Below, piece by piece: positions 1 through 9,648 of a stretch of 64,000 nt of DNA (position 1 is the stretch's first letter; each line of letters begins with the position of its first letter). Source of the stretch: Amycolatopsis thermalba (GTDB lineage Bacteria > Actinomycetota > Actinomycetes > Mycobacteriales > Pseudonocardiaceae); the NCBI RefSeq assembly GCF_003385215.1, contig NZ_PQHW01000006.1:1-64000 (forward strand). Reading direction: 5' to 3'. The translations under genes and the position numbers were made by a program. The notes beneath the pieces were generated by a model that ran no database searches, was not told the origin of the DNA, and was given only the letters and a program-made list of their open reading frames with translations.

Positions 1-236
1 TCGACCAGGCCGTCCAGTCGTTGGGCCACGAACCGGGAACGCCATTTCGCGACCATCGCGCGCCCGACGCCCAACTCCGCGGCGATCTCGCTGTTCGAGC
101 CGCCCTCGGCGCACCGCAGCACGATCCGCGACCGCAACGCCAACGCCTGAGCCGTCTTCCGCCGCTGCACCCAGTTCCGCAACGTCTGTGCCTCATCAAC
201 GGACAAGGCCAACTCAGGCAGCTTCGGATTCGGCAT
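1..236 (-). mobile_element. IS630-family transposase, N-terminal part (cut by window edge)
   Basis: Reading leftward from the ATG at 236, the frame stays open to the window edge and encodes about 78 residues beginning [17 protein letters not shown]. It continues through [20 protein letters not shown] and [19 protein letters not shown], the helix-turn-helix DNA-binding region typical of IS630-family transposases. The catalytic DDE domain lies outside the window, so it cannot be said whether the gene is intact. The adjacent sequence up to about 280 looks like the element's end. Confidence 0.8.
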
Positions 237-280
237 GCCGCACCCTACAGCTGAACTCGAATTAACGACTCAGGACACTA
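237..280. repeat. Probable terminal end of the IS630-like element
   Basis: Between the transposase start and about 280 the sequence, read on the minus strand, begins TAGTGTCCTGAGTCGTTAAT. IS630/Tc1 elements insert at and duplicate a TA dinucleotide, and a TA sits at 279-280, so the edge is placed there. The opposite end is outside the window, so the inverted-repeat partner cannot be verified. The 85 bp from 281 to the next gene's stop codon shows no recognised feature. Confidence 0.45.
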
Positions 281-365
281 GCGGCGTGCGGCCTGTCCCC
301 ACGCTGCTCGCTGCGCGGATTCGCCTGGTTCGACGAAACCCTGCGCCGCGCCCGCCGGACCCGCG

Positions 366-2903
366 CTAGTCCTGCGCCGGCTGGGGTGGCGCGCCCTGCG
401 AGAAGACCGTGTAGCGCGACGCCGACCAGGCCGGGGCGCCCGCGACCGGCTCCAGCCGCACCCGCACCGCGCTCTGGCCCGCCGTCGCCGACGCCGGGAT
501 GTCGAAGCTGTCCTCCAGCCACCGCGAATGCGTGTTGCCCAGCGGCTGGTACCACTCGCCGACCAGCCGGTCGTTCACGAACACCCGCGCGTGCTGGAAC
601 GCCTGCGCCTGGTCGGACACGCGGTGCAACCGCAATCCGCCGTTCGACTGGTCCACCCGCGCCGTGAACGTCACCGGCTGGGTGGTCGACGTCGTGGTCC
701 CGGTGACCGGGGTGCGGTCCCGCTTGCCCTCGAACGTCGACGTCAGCGACTCGCGCGTCTCGCCGGGCGCCGAATACCCGTGCTGGGACCGGCTCGCGTC
801 GTCGCCGACCTCCACCACGTCGCTCTGGCTCATCGACGGCGTGGCCAGCCCGTACCAGTAGGCGGTCGAGCTGTAGTCGGCCGGCATCGACGACCGGTCG
901 CCGTGCTCGATGTCGAACTCGATGCCGTTGCCGAACGGGACGCCGTCGCCGATCATCAGCCGGTAGGCGTTGAGGCACACGTACCGGCAGCCGTCGCCCG
1001 CGTCCTCGCGGCTCACCAAACCGGCCTGCGGCATCGCGTACGGCACGCCCTCGACGTAGCCGTCGCGGCCGTCCTGGAAGTACCAGCCGGACTCGTAGAA
1101 GTCCTCGGACCCGGTGCCGTGGATCGCCGGGCTGGCCGAGCCGTTCGGGTACATCCGCTCGTCACCCTCGAGGTAGTTCAGCTGGTTCTGCCCCGGCGGG
1201 ATGCTGCCCCGCATGGTGGACGTGACCCCGTAGAACACGCCGCGTCCGCGCGCGGTCAGGAAGTTCCAGTCCTGACCGGACACCGTCTCGCCGCGGTGCT
1301 GGGTGGCGTGGAAGTAGCCGATCGTGCCGTCCCGCAACCCGGCCGCCACGCCCGGATCCGGCGCGGAGACCACCTCCAGGCTGCCCCCGGTGACCGGCAC
1401 ACCCGAGGTGTTGACCAGTTCGGCCACCGCGCTGCGGGCGTACGGCATCGGCCACCACGCGGTGAACGCGCCGTTGTCCGTGGTGTCGATGGAGTGCAGC
1501 AGCGTCCGCGACGCGTACTTGCCGAGGCCGGAACCGAAGAACTCGCCGACCGGGGCGTCGACCGTGGTCTGGCCGTCGAAGGTCAGCCGCAGCCGCAGGC
1601 CCTCCAGCACGGCCTCGGAGGCCGTGGCCTGCCCGGGGTCCGCCGGGTAGCGGAAACGCCGCAGGCCGGACCACCGCTGACCGTCCACCCGGTACCCGTG
1701 CACCGCTTCCTCGTTGGGGTGGTTGTGGCCGAGGTCGAGCACGTCGGTGCGCACCCACCGGCCGCCGACCAAGCTGTGCACCTCGTAGCGGAACTCGTTG
1801 ACGTCCTCGCTGGAGGAGACGAACCTGGTCGCGACCTGCAGCTGGGAGCGGTTGCGGGTCAGGTCGGCCGGCACGTCGACGACCTGGTCCATCCAGCCGC
1901 CGCCGGCGCGGGCCGGGCCGCTGTAGAGCTGACCGACGGAACGGCCGCCGACCAGCAGGTCCGCGCGTTGCTCGCCGATGCCCGCGTCGATGCGGCGGGT
2001 GATCCGCACACCGTCGTTGTCCGGCGCGACGGCCGCGGTGAACGAGCTGCCTCCGGCACCGTAGGCGCGACCGTCGTCGGCCAGTCCCGGGGCCGCGATG
2101 ACCTGCGGCAACCGGAGGTTGAGCTGCGTGATCCGCCGCGTGCCGGACTGGAGCGGGATCGCGACGGCCGATCCGGCCGGGACGTCGACCGCGGCCGCCT
2201 GGGCACGCGCCCCGGGCGCGGCCGGTTTCGGGTCGCGCACGCCGAAGCCGCGCAGGCGCTGGATCACGTCGGTGGCCCGGTCGCCCGGGTTGAAGGTGCG
2301 CACGCCCGCCGCGTCGGCGAACTGGCGGTAGGTGACGTGGTAGAAGTGCGGGTTGTTCTCGGTGGTGATCCGCATCGAGGTCGTGTACGGCATGGGCACC
2401 TTGATCACCGCGCCGCCCATGGTGTCGGCCGAGTTGCCCACCAGCGGCCACACGAACGGCGCGCCCTTCGAGCCGTTGACGATGTCCTGCAACGACCCCT
2501 GCAGCACGACCCGCCCGTCCAGCTCGATCGTGATCCGCCCGATCGCGGCGACGGAGGTCGACTGGTAGGTGAACCAGATCGAGGAGATCTCACCCGCCCC
2601 GCGCGCGTCGGCGAGCAGGCAGTCGCCGTTCGGTTCCTGGCGCAGGCACGAGTAGGTGCCGACGAAGCCGTCGTCGTTGTTGCCGGTGCGGTCGAAGCTG
2701 GAGAACTGTTTGACCTGCTCACCGGGCCGCATGCGGGCGAGGCCGTCGATCGATCGGTAGACGTCCCAGCCCACGGGTCCCTTGTCGCTCGCGCCGGGAG
2801 CCGGCGCGGCACCGGCAGGCACACCCACGACGAGCGCGAGAACCATCCCGAGCACGACGAGCACGGAGCGGTTTTTGGGCGCGACAAAGGAACTTTTGGG
2901 CAC
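366..2903 (-). CDS. Secreted GH172-type (DUF2961) glycoside hydrolase
   Basis: 845 residues with an N-terminal signal peptide (hydrophobic run about 13-33, AXA-type site near GAAPA). The DUF2961 hallmarks are split: GAGEISSIWFTY near 103-113, MPYTTSMRITTENNPHFYHV near 171-190, and IHGTGSEDFYESGWYFQDG near 595. Characterised members of family GH172 act on fructofuranosyl or D-arabinofuranosyl linkages; an exo-acting role on D-arabinan of arabinogalactan would fit this cell-wall type but is inference. A beta-sandwich-like segment about 288-380 resembles the C-terminal 745-840 segment, making the protein roughly twice the length of a minimal DUF2961 protein. It is transcribed alone; an IS end lies just past its stop codon. 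Confidence 0.82.
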   Translation of the reverse strand: MPKSSFVAPKNRSVLVVLGMVLALVVGVPAGAAPAPGASDKGPVGWDVYRSIDGLARMRPGEQVKQFSSFDRTGNNDDGFVGTYSCLRQEPNGDCLLADARGAGEISSIWFTYQSTSVAAIGRITIELDGRVVLQGSLQDIVNGSKGAPFVWPLVGNSADTMGGAVIKVPMPYTTSMRITTENNPHFYHVTYRQFADAAGVRTFNPGDRATDVIQRLRGFGVRDPKPAAPGARAQAAAVDVPAGSAVAIPLQSGTRRITQLNLRLPQVIAAPGLADDGRAYGAGGSSFTAAVAPDNDGVRITRRIDAGIGEQRADLLVGGRSVGQLYSGPARAGGGWMDQVVDVPADLTRNRSQLQVATRFVSSSEDVNEFRYEVHSLVGGRWVRTDVLDLGHNHPNEEAVHGYRVDGQRWSGLRRFRYPADPGQATASEAVLEGLRLRLTFDGQTTVDAPVGEFFGSGLGKYASRTLLHSIDTTDNGAFTAWWPMPYARSAVAELVNTSGVPVTGGSLEVVSAPDPGVAAGLRDGTIGYFHATQHRGETVSGQDWNFLTARGRGVFYGVTSTMRGSIPPGQNQLNYLEGDERMYPNGSASPAIHGTGSEDFYESGWYFQDGRDGYVEGVPYAMPQAGLVSREDAGDGCRYVCLNAYRLMIGDGVPFGNGIEFDIEHGDRSSMPADYSSTAYWYGLATPSMSQSDVVEVGDDASRSQHGYSAPGETRESLTSTFEGKRDRTPVTGTTTSTTQPVTFTARVDQSNGGLRLHRVSDQAQAFQHARVFVNDRLVGEWYQPLGNTHSRWLEDSFDIPASATAGQSAVRVRLEPVAGAPAWSASRYTVFSQGAPPQPAQD

Positions 2904-3045
2904 AGTGAGGACCCCCAGCCTGGACGGACCGCCCCGCGCTGGCGCGCGAGTAATCGATTTCTGAACTTAGCGGGTGGTGGCGCCGGTGTGTCTAGCGCCA
3001 CATGGGTGGTTACTGATCGAACACTGAGGGTTATTACCGGGCAGG

Positions 3046-3064
3046 AGTGTCTGAAACGGACACT
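3046..3064. promoter_or_regulatory. Inverted repeat upstream of the GH172 gene, operator candidate
   Basis: AGTGTC-N7-GACACT is a perfect 6-7-6 inverted repeat about 145-160 bp upstream of the GH172 start codon. The form fits a dimeric repressor or activator site. No regulator gene is adjacent, so the assignment rests only on symmetry and position. Confidence 0.3.
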
Positions 3065-3109
3065 TTCGAGGGAAGCGGGACCAGACCACCGGAGCTGGGT
3101 GGTCATCCC

Positions 3110-3440
3110 GTCGCCTGCCCGTCCGGCGAGGACATCTTTTGATCTTTTCCTGCGCTTCGCGCAGGGTCAAAGGCGCCTACGGCGCCGAACGGTCACCTTG
3201 GGTGGACCTCCCCCGCCCCCGCTCCTGAATTGTGTTTCGGTCGCCGAGCAGGCGTGTCAAGGCGGGAAAGAGTACCTTGACACGCCTGGTCGGCGACCAA
3301 AGATCGGCTGTGGATCGGGGGCGGGGGAGGTCTGGGGCGTGGTCGGTCGGCTTGCGTTGCCGGCTTGCGGTTCGCAGGGCTGCCGCGCGGTCAGCCGAGT
3401 GCCGATCTGCTTGCGTTGCCGGGCGGCGGTTCGCAGGGCT
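3110..3440. repeat. Dispersed nested-palindrome repeat, copy 1
   Basis: Most of the 544 bp spacer between the GH172 start and the smc stop. Inner hairpin: 24 bp arms at 3239-3262 and 3275-3298 with one mismatch and a 12-nt loop (CGGGAAAGAGTA). Outer stem: 16 bp perfect arms at 3206-3221 (ACCTCCCCCGCCCCCG) and 3316-3331. The same inner and outer arms, and much flanking sequence such as TCCGGCGAGGACATCT and GGCGCCGAACGGTCACCT, recur in inverted orientation at 58.86-59.22 kb. The left shoulder also shares GGTCATCCCGTCGCCT with 59.27 kb. No coding sequence or T-rich tail is evident. Confidence 0.85.
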
Positions 3441-3447
3441 GCCGCTT

Positions 3448-6400
3448 CTACGCCTCCTGGCGTAGGCGTTGGCTGATCACCTTCGTGATGCCGTCGCCCT
3501 GCATGCTTACTCCGTAGAGTGCGTCCGCGATCTCCATCGTCGGCTTCTGGTGCGTGATGATGATCAGCTGGCTGGACTCCCGCAGCTGCTCCAGCAGGCC
3601 GATGAGCCTTCGCATGTTGGTGTCGTCCAGCGCGGCCTCGACCTCGTCCATCACGTAGAACGGCGACGGGCGCGCGCGGAAGATCGCGACCAGCATCGCC
3701 ACCGCGACCAGCGACTTCTCCCCACCGGACAGCAGCGACAGGCGCTTCACCTTCTTGCCCGGCGGGCGCGCCTCCACGTCCACCCCGGTCGCGAGCATGT
3801 CGTCCGGCTCGGTCAGCACCATCCGGCCCTCACCGCCGGGGAAGAGCACCGAGAACACCGTCTCGAACTCGCGGGCGACGTCGTAGTAGGCGGACGTGAA
3901 GACCTCGAGGATCTTGTCGTCCACCTCCTTGATGACCGTCAGCAGGTCCTTGCGCGTCGCCTTCAGGTCCTCCAGCTGGGTGGACAGGAACTTGTACCGC
4001 TCCTCCAGCGCGGCGAACTCCTCCAGCGCCAGCGGGTTGACCTTGCCCAGCGTCGCGAGGTCCCGCTCGGCGCGCTTGGCCCGCCGCTCCTGCGTGCTCC
4101 GGTCGTACGGGATGGCCGGCGGGGCGCTGACCTGCTCGCCGTTCGCCTTGGCCTCCTCGTACTCGGCCATCTCCTGCGCGCTCGGCGGCACCGGCACGTC
4201 CGGGCCGTACTCGGCGACCAGGTCCTCCAGGCCGATCCCGAAATCCTCGGCGATCTTCGTCTCCAGCTGCTCCAGCCGCAGCCGCTGCTCGGCGCGCAAC
4301 ACCTCGTCCCGGTGCACCGCGTCGGTCAGCTTCTCCAGCTCGTGGGTCAGCTCGCGCACCCGGTTGCGCACCTGCGCCAGCGCCGCCTCACGCTGCTGGC
4401 GCACCGCCTGTGCCTCGTCGCGCTCGGCGGCGGCCCGCTGCACCGACAGCTCGATCCGCTCCAGCGCCACCTCACCCGCGTCGACCACGGCCGCCGCGAT
4501 CGCCGCGCCACGGGCACGCGCCGCCCGCGCCTTCTCCGCCCGCTCCCGCGCCGCGCGCTCCGCGTGGGCGGCACGCCGCAGCGAATCGGCCCGGCCCGCG
4601 ATGCTGCGTGCCCGCTCCTCGGAGGTCCGCAGCGCCAGCCGCGACTCGACCTCCTCCTGACGCACCGCCGCCAGCCGTTCCGCGGCCTCGTCGCGGGCGC
4701 TGGTGTCCGGGTCCTCGTCCACCGGCTGCTCGGCGACCGCGGCCAGCCGCTCCTCCAGCTCCGCCAGGCTGGCCAGCGCCTGCTCGCGGCTGGCCTCGAC
4801 CTTCGCGCGCTGGTCGCGCAACCGCGTCACCTCGGCCTCGGCCGACCGCGCGGCCTGCTGCATCCGGTTCAGCCGCTCCGACGACCGGGCCTTGCGGACC
4901 TTCGCCTCGGACAGCGCTTCCTTGGCCTGGGCCACTTCCTCGCGCCGGGCCTGCTGCTCGGCGCGGGCGCCCTCCAGCTCGGCGGCCGTCTGCTCCAGCC
5001 GGCGCTCCGCGGCCATCAGCCGGTCCCGCGCCTCGTCGACCGCGGCCTGCACCTCGATGACGCTCTCGCTGCGGCCCGAGCCACCGACGGCCCAGTGCGA
5101 GCCGAACACGTCACCCTCGGCCGTCACCGCGCTGACCTCGGGGTGCGCCGCGACCAGCTGCCGCGCCGCCTCCAGCGTGTCCACCACCGCGATCCGGTCG
5201 AGCGCGCGCTCCACCGCGGGCCGCAACGGCTCCGGCGCGGTGACCACGTCCCGGGCCCAGCGCGCGCCGTCCGGCAGCGACGGCCAGGCCGAAGTGTCCA
5301 CTGTGTACGGAGCGCCGCCGAGCAGCACCCCGGCGCGGCCGGAGTCGTTGTCCTTCAGGAACTTCAGCGCGGCGATGGCCTCGTCGCCGCCCTGCACCGC
5401 GACCGCGTCGGCGACCGGGCCGAGCGCCGCGGCGAGCGCGACCTCGTAGCCGGCCTCGACCGACAGCAGCGCGGCGACCGACCCGAGCAGCCCGGGCAGC
5501 CGGTCTCCCGCGCCGAGCAGCTCACCGGCGCCGTCCTTGCGCCGCAGGCCCATCGACAGCGCGTCCACCCGCGCCTTCTCCGACGCGATCTCGCGCTCGG
5601 CCTGCCGCTCGGCCTTGACCAGCTCCTCGACGCGCGCCTTCGCGGCCTGGTTGGCCTGGACCGCGCGGTCGTGCCGGGCCTGCAGGCCGGCGTCGTCGGA
5701 CTCCTCGACCCCGCCCTCGGCCCTGGCCTCCTCCAGCTCCTCGACGGCCAGCTCGGCACGCGCGGCGGCCTCGTCGATGGCGGCGGTGAGGCGGTCGATC
5801 TCGTCGGAGGTCGCGCTGTTCTTGCTGCGCAGCGCCTCGACCTGACCGGTGAGCTTCGCCAGGCCCTCGCGCCGGTCGGCGATCGCCCGCACCGCGGCCA
5901 TGTGCGCCTTCTCCGCGGCCTGGACCTCGTGCTCCAGCTCCTCGCGGCGCAGCACGGCCTCGGCGAGCGTCTCGCGGGCGATCATGACCGCCTCGTTCAG
6001 CTCGGCCTCGCGCTCGGCGACCTGCTCGGCCTCGGCCAGCAGCTCCTCCGGATCCCGGCCGCCGGTCGCGGTGTCGACGTCGGCGGACAGGTGCCGCTGC
6101 CGCTCCACGGCCAGCCGCACGGTGCCGCGCAGCCGCTCGCCCAGCGCGGACAGCTTGAACCAGGTGTCCTGCGCGGCGTTGAGGCGCGGCGCGTCCTCCG
6201 CGACCATCGCCTCCAGCTGGGCCTCCTCGGCGCCGGCGAGTTCGAGAGCCTGCTCCACCTCGGCGCGGCGGGCGCGGGCGGCGTTCTCGTCCGCCTCCTC
6301 ACGCGCGATCGCGGCGCGCTGCGTGACCAGGTCGTCGGCCAGCAGGCGCAGGCGCGCGTCCCGCAGCTCGGCCTGCACGGACTGCGCCTTGCGGGCGATC

Positions 6401-7029
6401 TCGGCCTGCTTGCCCAGCGGCTTGAGCTGGCGGCGCAGCTCCGCGGTGAGGTCGTTGAGGCGGTCCAGGTTCGCCTGCATCGCGGTGAGCTTGCGCAGCG
6501 CCTTTTCCTTGCGCTTGCGGTGCTTGAGCACACCCGCGGCCTCCTCGATGAAGGCGCGGCGCTCCTCCGGCTTCGACTCCAGGATCTGCGCCAGCTGGCC
6601 CTGGCCGACGATGACGTGCATCTCGCGGCCGATGCCGGAGTCCGACAGCAGCTCCTGGATGTCCAGCAGGCGGCACGAGCTGCCGTTGATCTCGTACTCG
6701 CTGGCGCCGTCGCGGAACATCCGGCGCGTGATCGAGACCTCGCTGTACTCGATCGGCAAGGCGCCGTCGGCGTTGTCGATGGTCAGCGTGACCTCGGCGC
6801 GGCCCAGCGGCGCGTGGCCGGAGGTGCCGGCGAAGATGACGTCCTCCATCTTGCCGCCGCGCAGGTCCTTCGCACCCTGCGTGCCCATCACCCAGCGCAG
6901 CGCGTCGAGCACGTTCGACTTCCCCGACCCGTTCGGGCCGACGACACAGGTGATGCCCGGTTCGAACCGCAGGGTGGTAGCCGAGGCGAAGGACTTGAAG
7001 CCCTTCAGCGTCAAGCTCTTGAGATGCAC
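3448..7029 (-). CDS. smc: Chromosome partition protein SMC
   Basis: 1193 residues, normal for bacterial SMC. The N-terminal ATPase half carries Walker A GPNGSGKS at 31-38. Long heptad-rich coiled coils (about 170-500 and 670-1010) flank a hinge domain around 510-660. The C-terminal half carries the ABC signature [10 protein letters not shown] and Walker [14 protein letters not shown]. Two heads dimerise on ATP and, with ScpA/ScpB, condense and segregate the chromosome. acyP lies about 120 bp upstream on the same strand, a common actinobacterial arrangement, so co-transcription is likely. Confidence 0.97.
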   Translation of the reverse strand: MHLKSLTLKGFKSFASATTLRFEPGITCVVGPNGSGKSNVLDALRWVMGTQGAKDLRGGKMEDVIFAGTSGHAPLGRAEVTLTIDNADGALPIEYSEVSITRRMFRDGASEYEINGSSCRLLDIQELLSDSGIGREMHVIVGQGQLAQILESKPEERRAFIEEAAGVLKHRKRKEKALRKLTAMQANLDRLNDLTAELRRQLKPLGKQAEIARKAQSVQAELRDARLRLLADDLVTQRAAIAREEADENAARARRAEVEQALELAGAEEAQLEAMVAEDAPRLNAAQDTWFKLSALGERLRGTVRLAVERQRHLSADVDTATGGRDPEELLAEAEQVAEREAELNEAVMIARETLAEAVLRREELEHEVQAAEKAHMAAVRAIADRREGLAKLTGQVEALRSKNSATSDEIDRLTAAIDEAAARAELAVEELEEARAEGGVEESDDAGLQARHDRAVQANQAAKARVEELVKAERQAEREIASEKARVDALSMGLRRKDGAGELLGAGDRLPGLLGSVAALLSVEAGYEVALAAALGPVADAVAVQGGDEAIAALKFLKDNDSGRAGVLLGGAPYTVDTSAWPSLPDGARWARDVVTAPEPLRPAVERALDRIAVVDTLEAARQLVAAHPEVSAVTAEGDVFGSHWAVGGSGRSESVIEVQAAVDEARDRLMAAERRLEQTAAELEGARAEQQARREEVAQAKEALSEAKVRKARSSERLNRMQQAARSAEAEVTRLRDQRAKVEASREQALASLAELEERLAAVAEQPVDEDPDTSARDEAAERLAAVRQEEVESRLALRTSEERARSIAGRADSLRRAAHAERAARERAEKARAARARGAAIAAAVVDAGEVALERIELSVQRAAAERDEAQAVRQQREAALAQVRNRVRELTHELEKLTDAVHRDEVLRAEQRLRLEQLETKIAEDFGIGLEDLVAEYGPDVPVPPSAQEMAEYEEAKANGEQVSAPPAIPYDRSTQERRAKRAERDLATLGKVNPLALEEFAALEERYKFLSTQLEDLKATRKDLLTVIKEVDDKILEVFTSAYYDVAREFETVFSVLFPGGEGRMVLTEPDDMLATGVDVEARPPGKKVKRLSLLSGGEKSLVAVAMLVAIFRARPSPFYVMDEVEAALDDTNMRRLIGLLEQLRESSQLIIITHQKPTMEIADALYGVSMQGDGITKVISQRLRQEA

Positions 7030-7150
7030 GTGGCGGGACCCTTCAACGCCTGAGTGATCCGGGAAGTCTATCCGGGGCGGGTGAACGTCCCGGTCATGAC
7101 CGTGGGCGTGTTGTCCCCGCGAGCCTCAGGCGTCTCGATCGTCCCAGGTG

Positions 7151-7447
7151 TCACTCCTCGACGAAGCCCGTAAGCCCGCCCTGCGCCGGGGACCAGTGCT
7201 CGACCACTTGATCCACACGACCGGGTGACGATGGTGAGCGAAGCAGGTCCAGTAGCTGCTGACAGTGGCCCTCACTACCCTCCGCCAACACCCGAACACG
7301 GCCGTCGTCGAGGTTGCGCGCGCTGCCCACCAGGCCGAGTTCCAGCGCCCGGCACCGGGTCCACCAGCGGAAACCCACTCCCTGCACCCGTCCGCTGACC
7401 CACGCCGTGAGCCGGACGGCGTCCTTTTCACCCGTCACGTCCCCCAT
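7151..7447 (-). CDS. acyP: Acylphosphatase
   Basis: 98 residues starting [13 protein letters not shown]; a longer open frame upstream (to 7615) has no family similarity, so the ATG at 7447 was chosen. The signature [11 protein letters not shown] supplies the phosphate-binding loop and catalytic arginine, and [17 protein letters not shown] carries the catalytic asparagine. The enzyme hydrolyses acyl phosphates such as 1,3-bisphosphoglycerate or carbamoyl phosphate in the cytosol. Its association with smc is positional; no functional link is known. Confidence 0.92.
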   Translation of the reverse strand: MGDVTGEKDAVRLTAWVSGRVQGVGFRWWTRCRALELGLVGSARNLDDGRVRVLAEGSEGHCQQLLDLLRSPSSPGRVDQVVEHWSPAQGGLTGFVEE

Positions 7448-7606
7448 CCTGCCGGAACCTTTCCGACTGCGGAGGGTGATCACGCCGGTGCTCCTGGCCA
7501 GATCGACATTCACTCTTAGTGCTAATCTCCCCGGCAGGCGCCACCATTCGGGCTCACTCGCCCGGGTGTGCTCAAGCCGGTTTCCCCGCCAGTCAAGGAG
7601 CGACAA

Positions 7607-8236
7607 ATGGCCCACATGGGTCGTCGGACCGAGGTGTCCCCGCCGCGCGACTCCGCCACCCGCAGCCAGCGCAGCGGCTACGTACTGCTCGCGGTCAGCG
7701 GTGTCGTGCTCGCCACCGCGTTCGGGGGGCTCGCCTCGATCATCGCGCCGGGCGACTCACCGAAGGTCGCGGTGCCGGGCGGCACCAACTCGACCCCGGG
7801 AGCGCAGCTCGTCCCCGGCTACCCGGCTCCCGGCCAGACACCGGTGACCGTCGACGGCGTGGCGATCCCCGCGGGCACCCGCACGGCCGTGGTGACGACC
7901 AACCCGGACGGGACGCAGGTCGTGACGCTGCTTCCGGCCGAGGGCTCGGACGAGGCGCCGATCGTGCTGCCGCCGGGCACCCCGCTGCCGCCCGGCACGG
8001 TCATCCCGCCCGGCACCACGCTGCCCCCGGGCACCACGACCACTCCCCCGCGCAACGACACCCCCGCGACGCGGACGCCGAAACCGTCGTCGAGCAGCAC
8101 GCCGACCAGCACGCCCGACACGACTTCGCCGACCACGGATCCGACCACGCCGACCAGCAGCACCGCGCCGACGAGCAGCTCCCCCGACGACAGCTCGACG
8201 TCAAGCGGCAGCGACAGCTCGAACCCGACCACCTGA
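7607..8236 (+). CDS. Membrane-anchored Pro/Thr/Ser-rich hypothetical protein
   Basis: 209 residues from the ATG at 7607, which follows the ribosome-binding site AAGGAG. A basic N-terminus of about 25 residues precedes one transmembrane helix ([19 protein letters not shown]). A short outer region has repeated PPGT units ([17 protein letters not shown]), and the last about 70 residues are almost all Thr, Ser, Pro and Asp. The composition suggests an exposed, possibly glycosylated stalk. No family recognised. The 3' end overlaps the convergent downstream gene by about 36 bp. Confidence 0.7.
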   Translation: MAHMGRRTEVSPPRDSATRSQRSGYVLLAVSGVVLATAFGGLASIIAPGDSPKVAVPGGTNSTPGAQLVPGYPAPGQTPVTVDGVAIPAGTRTAVVTTNPDGTQVVTLLPAEGSDEAPIVLPPGTPLPPGTVIPPGTTLPPGTTTTPPRNDTPATRTPKPSSSSTPTSTPDTTSPTTDPTTPTSSTAPTSSSPDDSSTSSGSDSSNPTT

Positions 8237-8884
8237 CCGCCGCCGGGTGAGCAGTCGCGTCACCAGCGCGACCAGCGACAGCAGCGGCAACGGAAAGCCC
8301 AGCACCAGGCCGATCCCGGCGTCGGCGACCGGCGCGCACACCGCGGCCACGAACACCCACAGCGGCCCGGTCGGTGGCTTCGCGGCGCCGGCCCACGGCG
8401 TGCGCTTCCACGGTTTCGCCACGGAAAGCCAGGCCTGGAACGCGATCGCGCTCGCCATGAGCACCGTGCCCGCGACGAGTGCCCCGGGTGGAGGCTCCCC
8501 CGCCAGCGCGGCCCGTTCCGCGTCGGCCAGCGCCGGGGACAGCACGAGGATCGCGACGTGGAACTGCACCACGGTGATGGTGAACTTGCCGAACACCCAC
8601 CAGTGCCGGAAGAACCCCCACGGCGTGGCCGCCGCGAGCAGGAACCCGGTGAACGCCGACGCGTTCGCCAGCGGCGCGAGCAGGTGCAGGTCGATCGCGT
8701 GGGCCATGGACATCGCGCTCGCCCGGCGGCCGGGGTCGCCGCCCGAGCCGATCAGCATGAGCGCGAACAACGTGAGCGCCTCGGCCATCCAGCCGACGGA
8801 CGTGATGATGTGCAGCCAGACGGCCGCGTGCCGCCATCCCTTGAGCATGCTCCCGAGGCTGCCGCTCCCGGCCGCCCCGGACAT
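8201..8884 (-). CDS. Integral membrane protein of unknown function (DUF2269-like)
   Basis: About 227 residues from ATG 8884 (MSGAAGSG); ATG 8848 (MLKGWRH) is an alternative start. Hydrophobic segments include AVWLHIITSVGWMAEALTLF, LHLLAPLANASAFTGFLL, FTITVVQFHVAILVL and two near the C-terminus, giving four to five membrane helices. The WLHI...GW pattern resembles DUF2269-type membrane proteins, a weak similarity. The C-terminal codons overlap the convergent gene's end. The neighbouring kdp genes give no clear functional hint. Confidence 0.65.
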   Translation of the reverse strand: MSGAAGSGSLGSMLKGWRHAAVWLHIITSVGWMAEALTLFALMLIGSGGDPGRRASAMSMAHAIDLHLLAPLANASAFTGFLLAAATPWGFFRHWWVFGKFTITVVQFHVAILVLSPALADAERAALAGEPPPGALVAGTVLMASAIAFQAWLSVAKPWKRTPWAGAAKPPTGPLWVFVAAVCAPVADAGIGLVLGFPLPLLSLVALVTRLLTRRRSGGRVRAVAAA

Positions 8885-8955
8885 CGGGTGCCGCCCGGAT
8901 TTCGTCCCTGGCCGCGAGTCGCCGAATGTTGACACCCGGCGTCGCCGCGAAACGA

Positions 8956-9648
8956 TCAGGCCTCGAAGCGGTAACCCATTCCCGGCTCGGTGATCAGGTG
9001 CCGCGGCCGGGACGGCTCCTTCTCCAGTTTCCGGCGCAGCTGCGCCAGGTACACCCGCAGGTAGTGCGACTCGTTCTCGTAGCCGGGGCCCCACACCTCG
9101 CGCAGCAGCTGTTTCTGCGCCACCAGCCGGCCCCGGTTGCGCACCAGCAGCTCCAGCACCCCCCACTCGGTCTTCGTCAGGTGCACCTCGGCCCCGTCCC
9201 GGTGCACCTTCTTCGCCAGCAGGTCCAGCGTGAACGACTCCGTCTCGATCACCGCATCGCCCTCGGCCGACGGCACCGCCGAGCGCCGCAGGGCCGCGCG
9301 CAGCCTGGCCAGCAGCTCGTCCATCCCGAACGGCTTCGTCACGTAGTCGTCCGCGCCGAGGTCGAGCGCCTTGACCTTGTCGGGCGACTCACCGCGGGCG
9401 GACAGCACGATGATCGGCACCGTGGTCCACCCGCGCAGCCCGGTGATCACGTCGGTGCCGTCGATGTCCGGCAACCCCAGGTCCAGCACCACGACGTCGG
9501 GTTTCGTCTCGGCCACCGCCCGCAACGCCGCCGCCCCGTCGTGCGCGGTCACCACCTTGTACCCGCGCGCGGCCAGGTTGATCCGCAGGGCGCGCACGAT
9601 CTGCGGCTCGTCGTCGACCACCAGGACCGTGCCGGTCTGCTCGGTCAC
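8956..9648 (-). CDS. kdpE: KdpE, OmpR-family response regulator
   Basis: 230 residues from GTG 9648. Receiver domain: acidic pair D12-D13, phospho-acceptor D56 in VVVLDLGLPDIDG, and the conserved lysine in DYVTKPFG. The C-terminal winged helix (TKTEWGVLELLVRNRGRLVA, SHYLRVYLAQLRRKLE) binds DNA. It overlaps kdpD by four bases (GTGA), indicating translational coupling. It is expected to activate the adjacent kdpFABC genes when potassium is limiting. Encoding the regulators downstream of the transporter genes is the usual kdpFABCDE order. Confidence 0.96.
   Translation of the reverse strand: MTEQTGTVLVVDDEPQIVRALRINLAARGYKVVTAHDGAAALRAVAETKPDVVVLDLGLPDIDGTDVITGLRGWTTVPIIVLSARGESPDKVKALDLGADDYVTKPFGMDELLARLRAALRRSAVPSAEGDAVIETESFTLDLLAKKVHRDGAEVHLTKTEWGVLELLVRNRGRLVAQKQLLREVWGPGYENESHYLRVYLAQLRRKLEKEPSRPRHLITEPGMGYRFEA

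Noticed and set aside
3206..3331. Ordinary rho-independent terminator of smc
   Set aside because: It begins about 117 bp past the stop codon, has two nested stems with no T-run, and is repeated elsewhere with its flanks, so termination alone does not explain it.
528..3476. 982-residue open frame opposite the GH172 gene
   Set aside because: It mirrors the real gene on the other strand, is rich in Arg, His, Val and Gly without domains, and reflects high GC at third positions.
3469..7053. 1194-residue open frame antisense to smc
   Set aside because: Exact shadow of smc with low-complexity Leu/Arg/Gly composition and no motifs; smc on the minus strand has all catalytic motifs.
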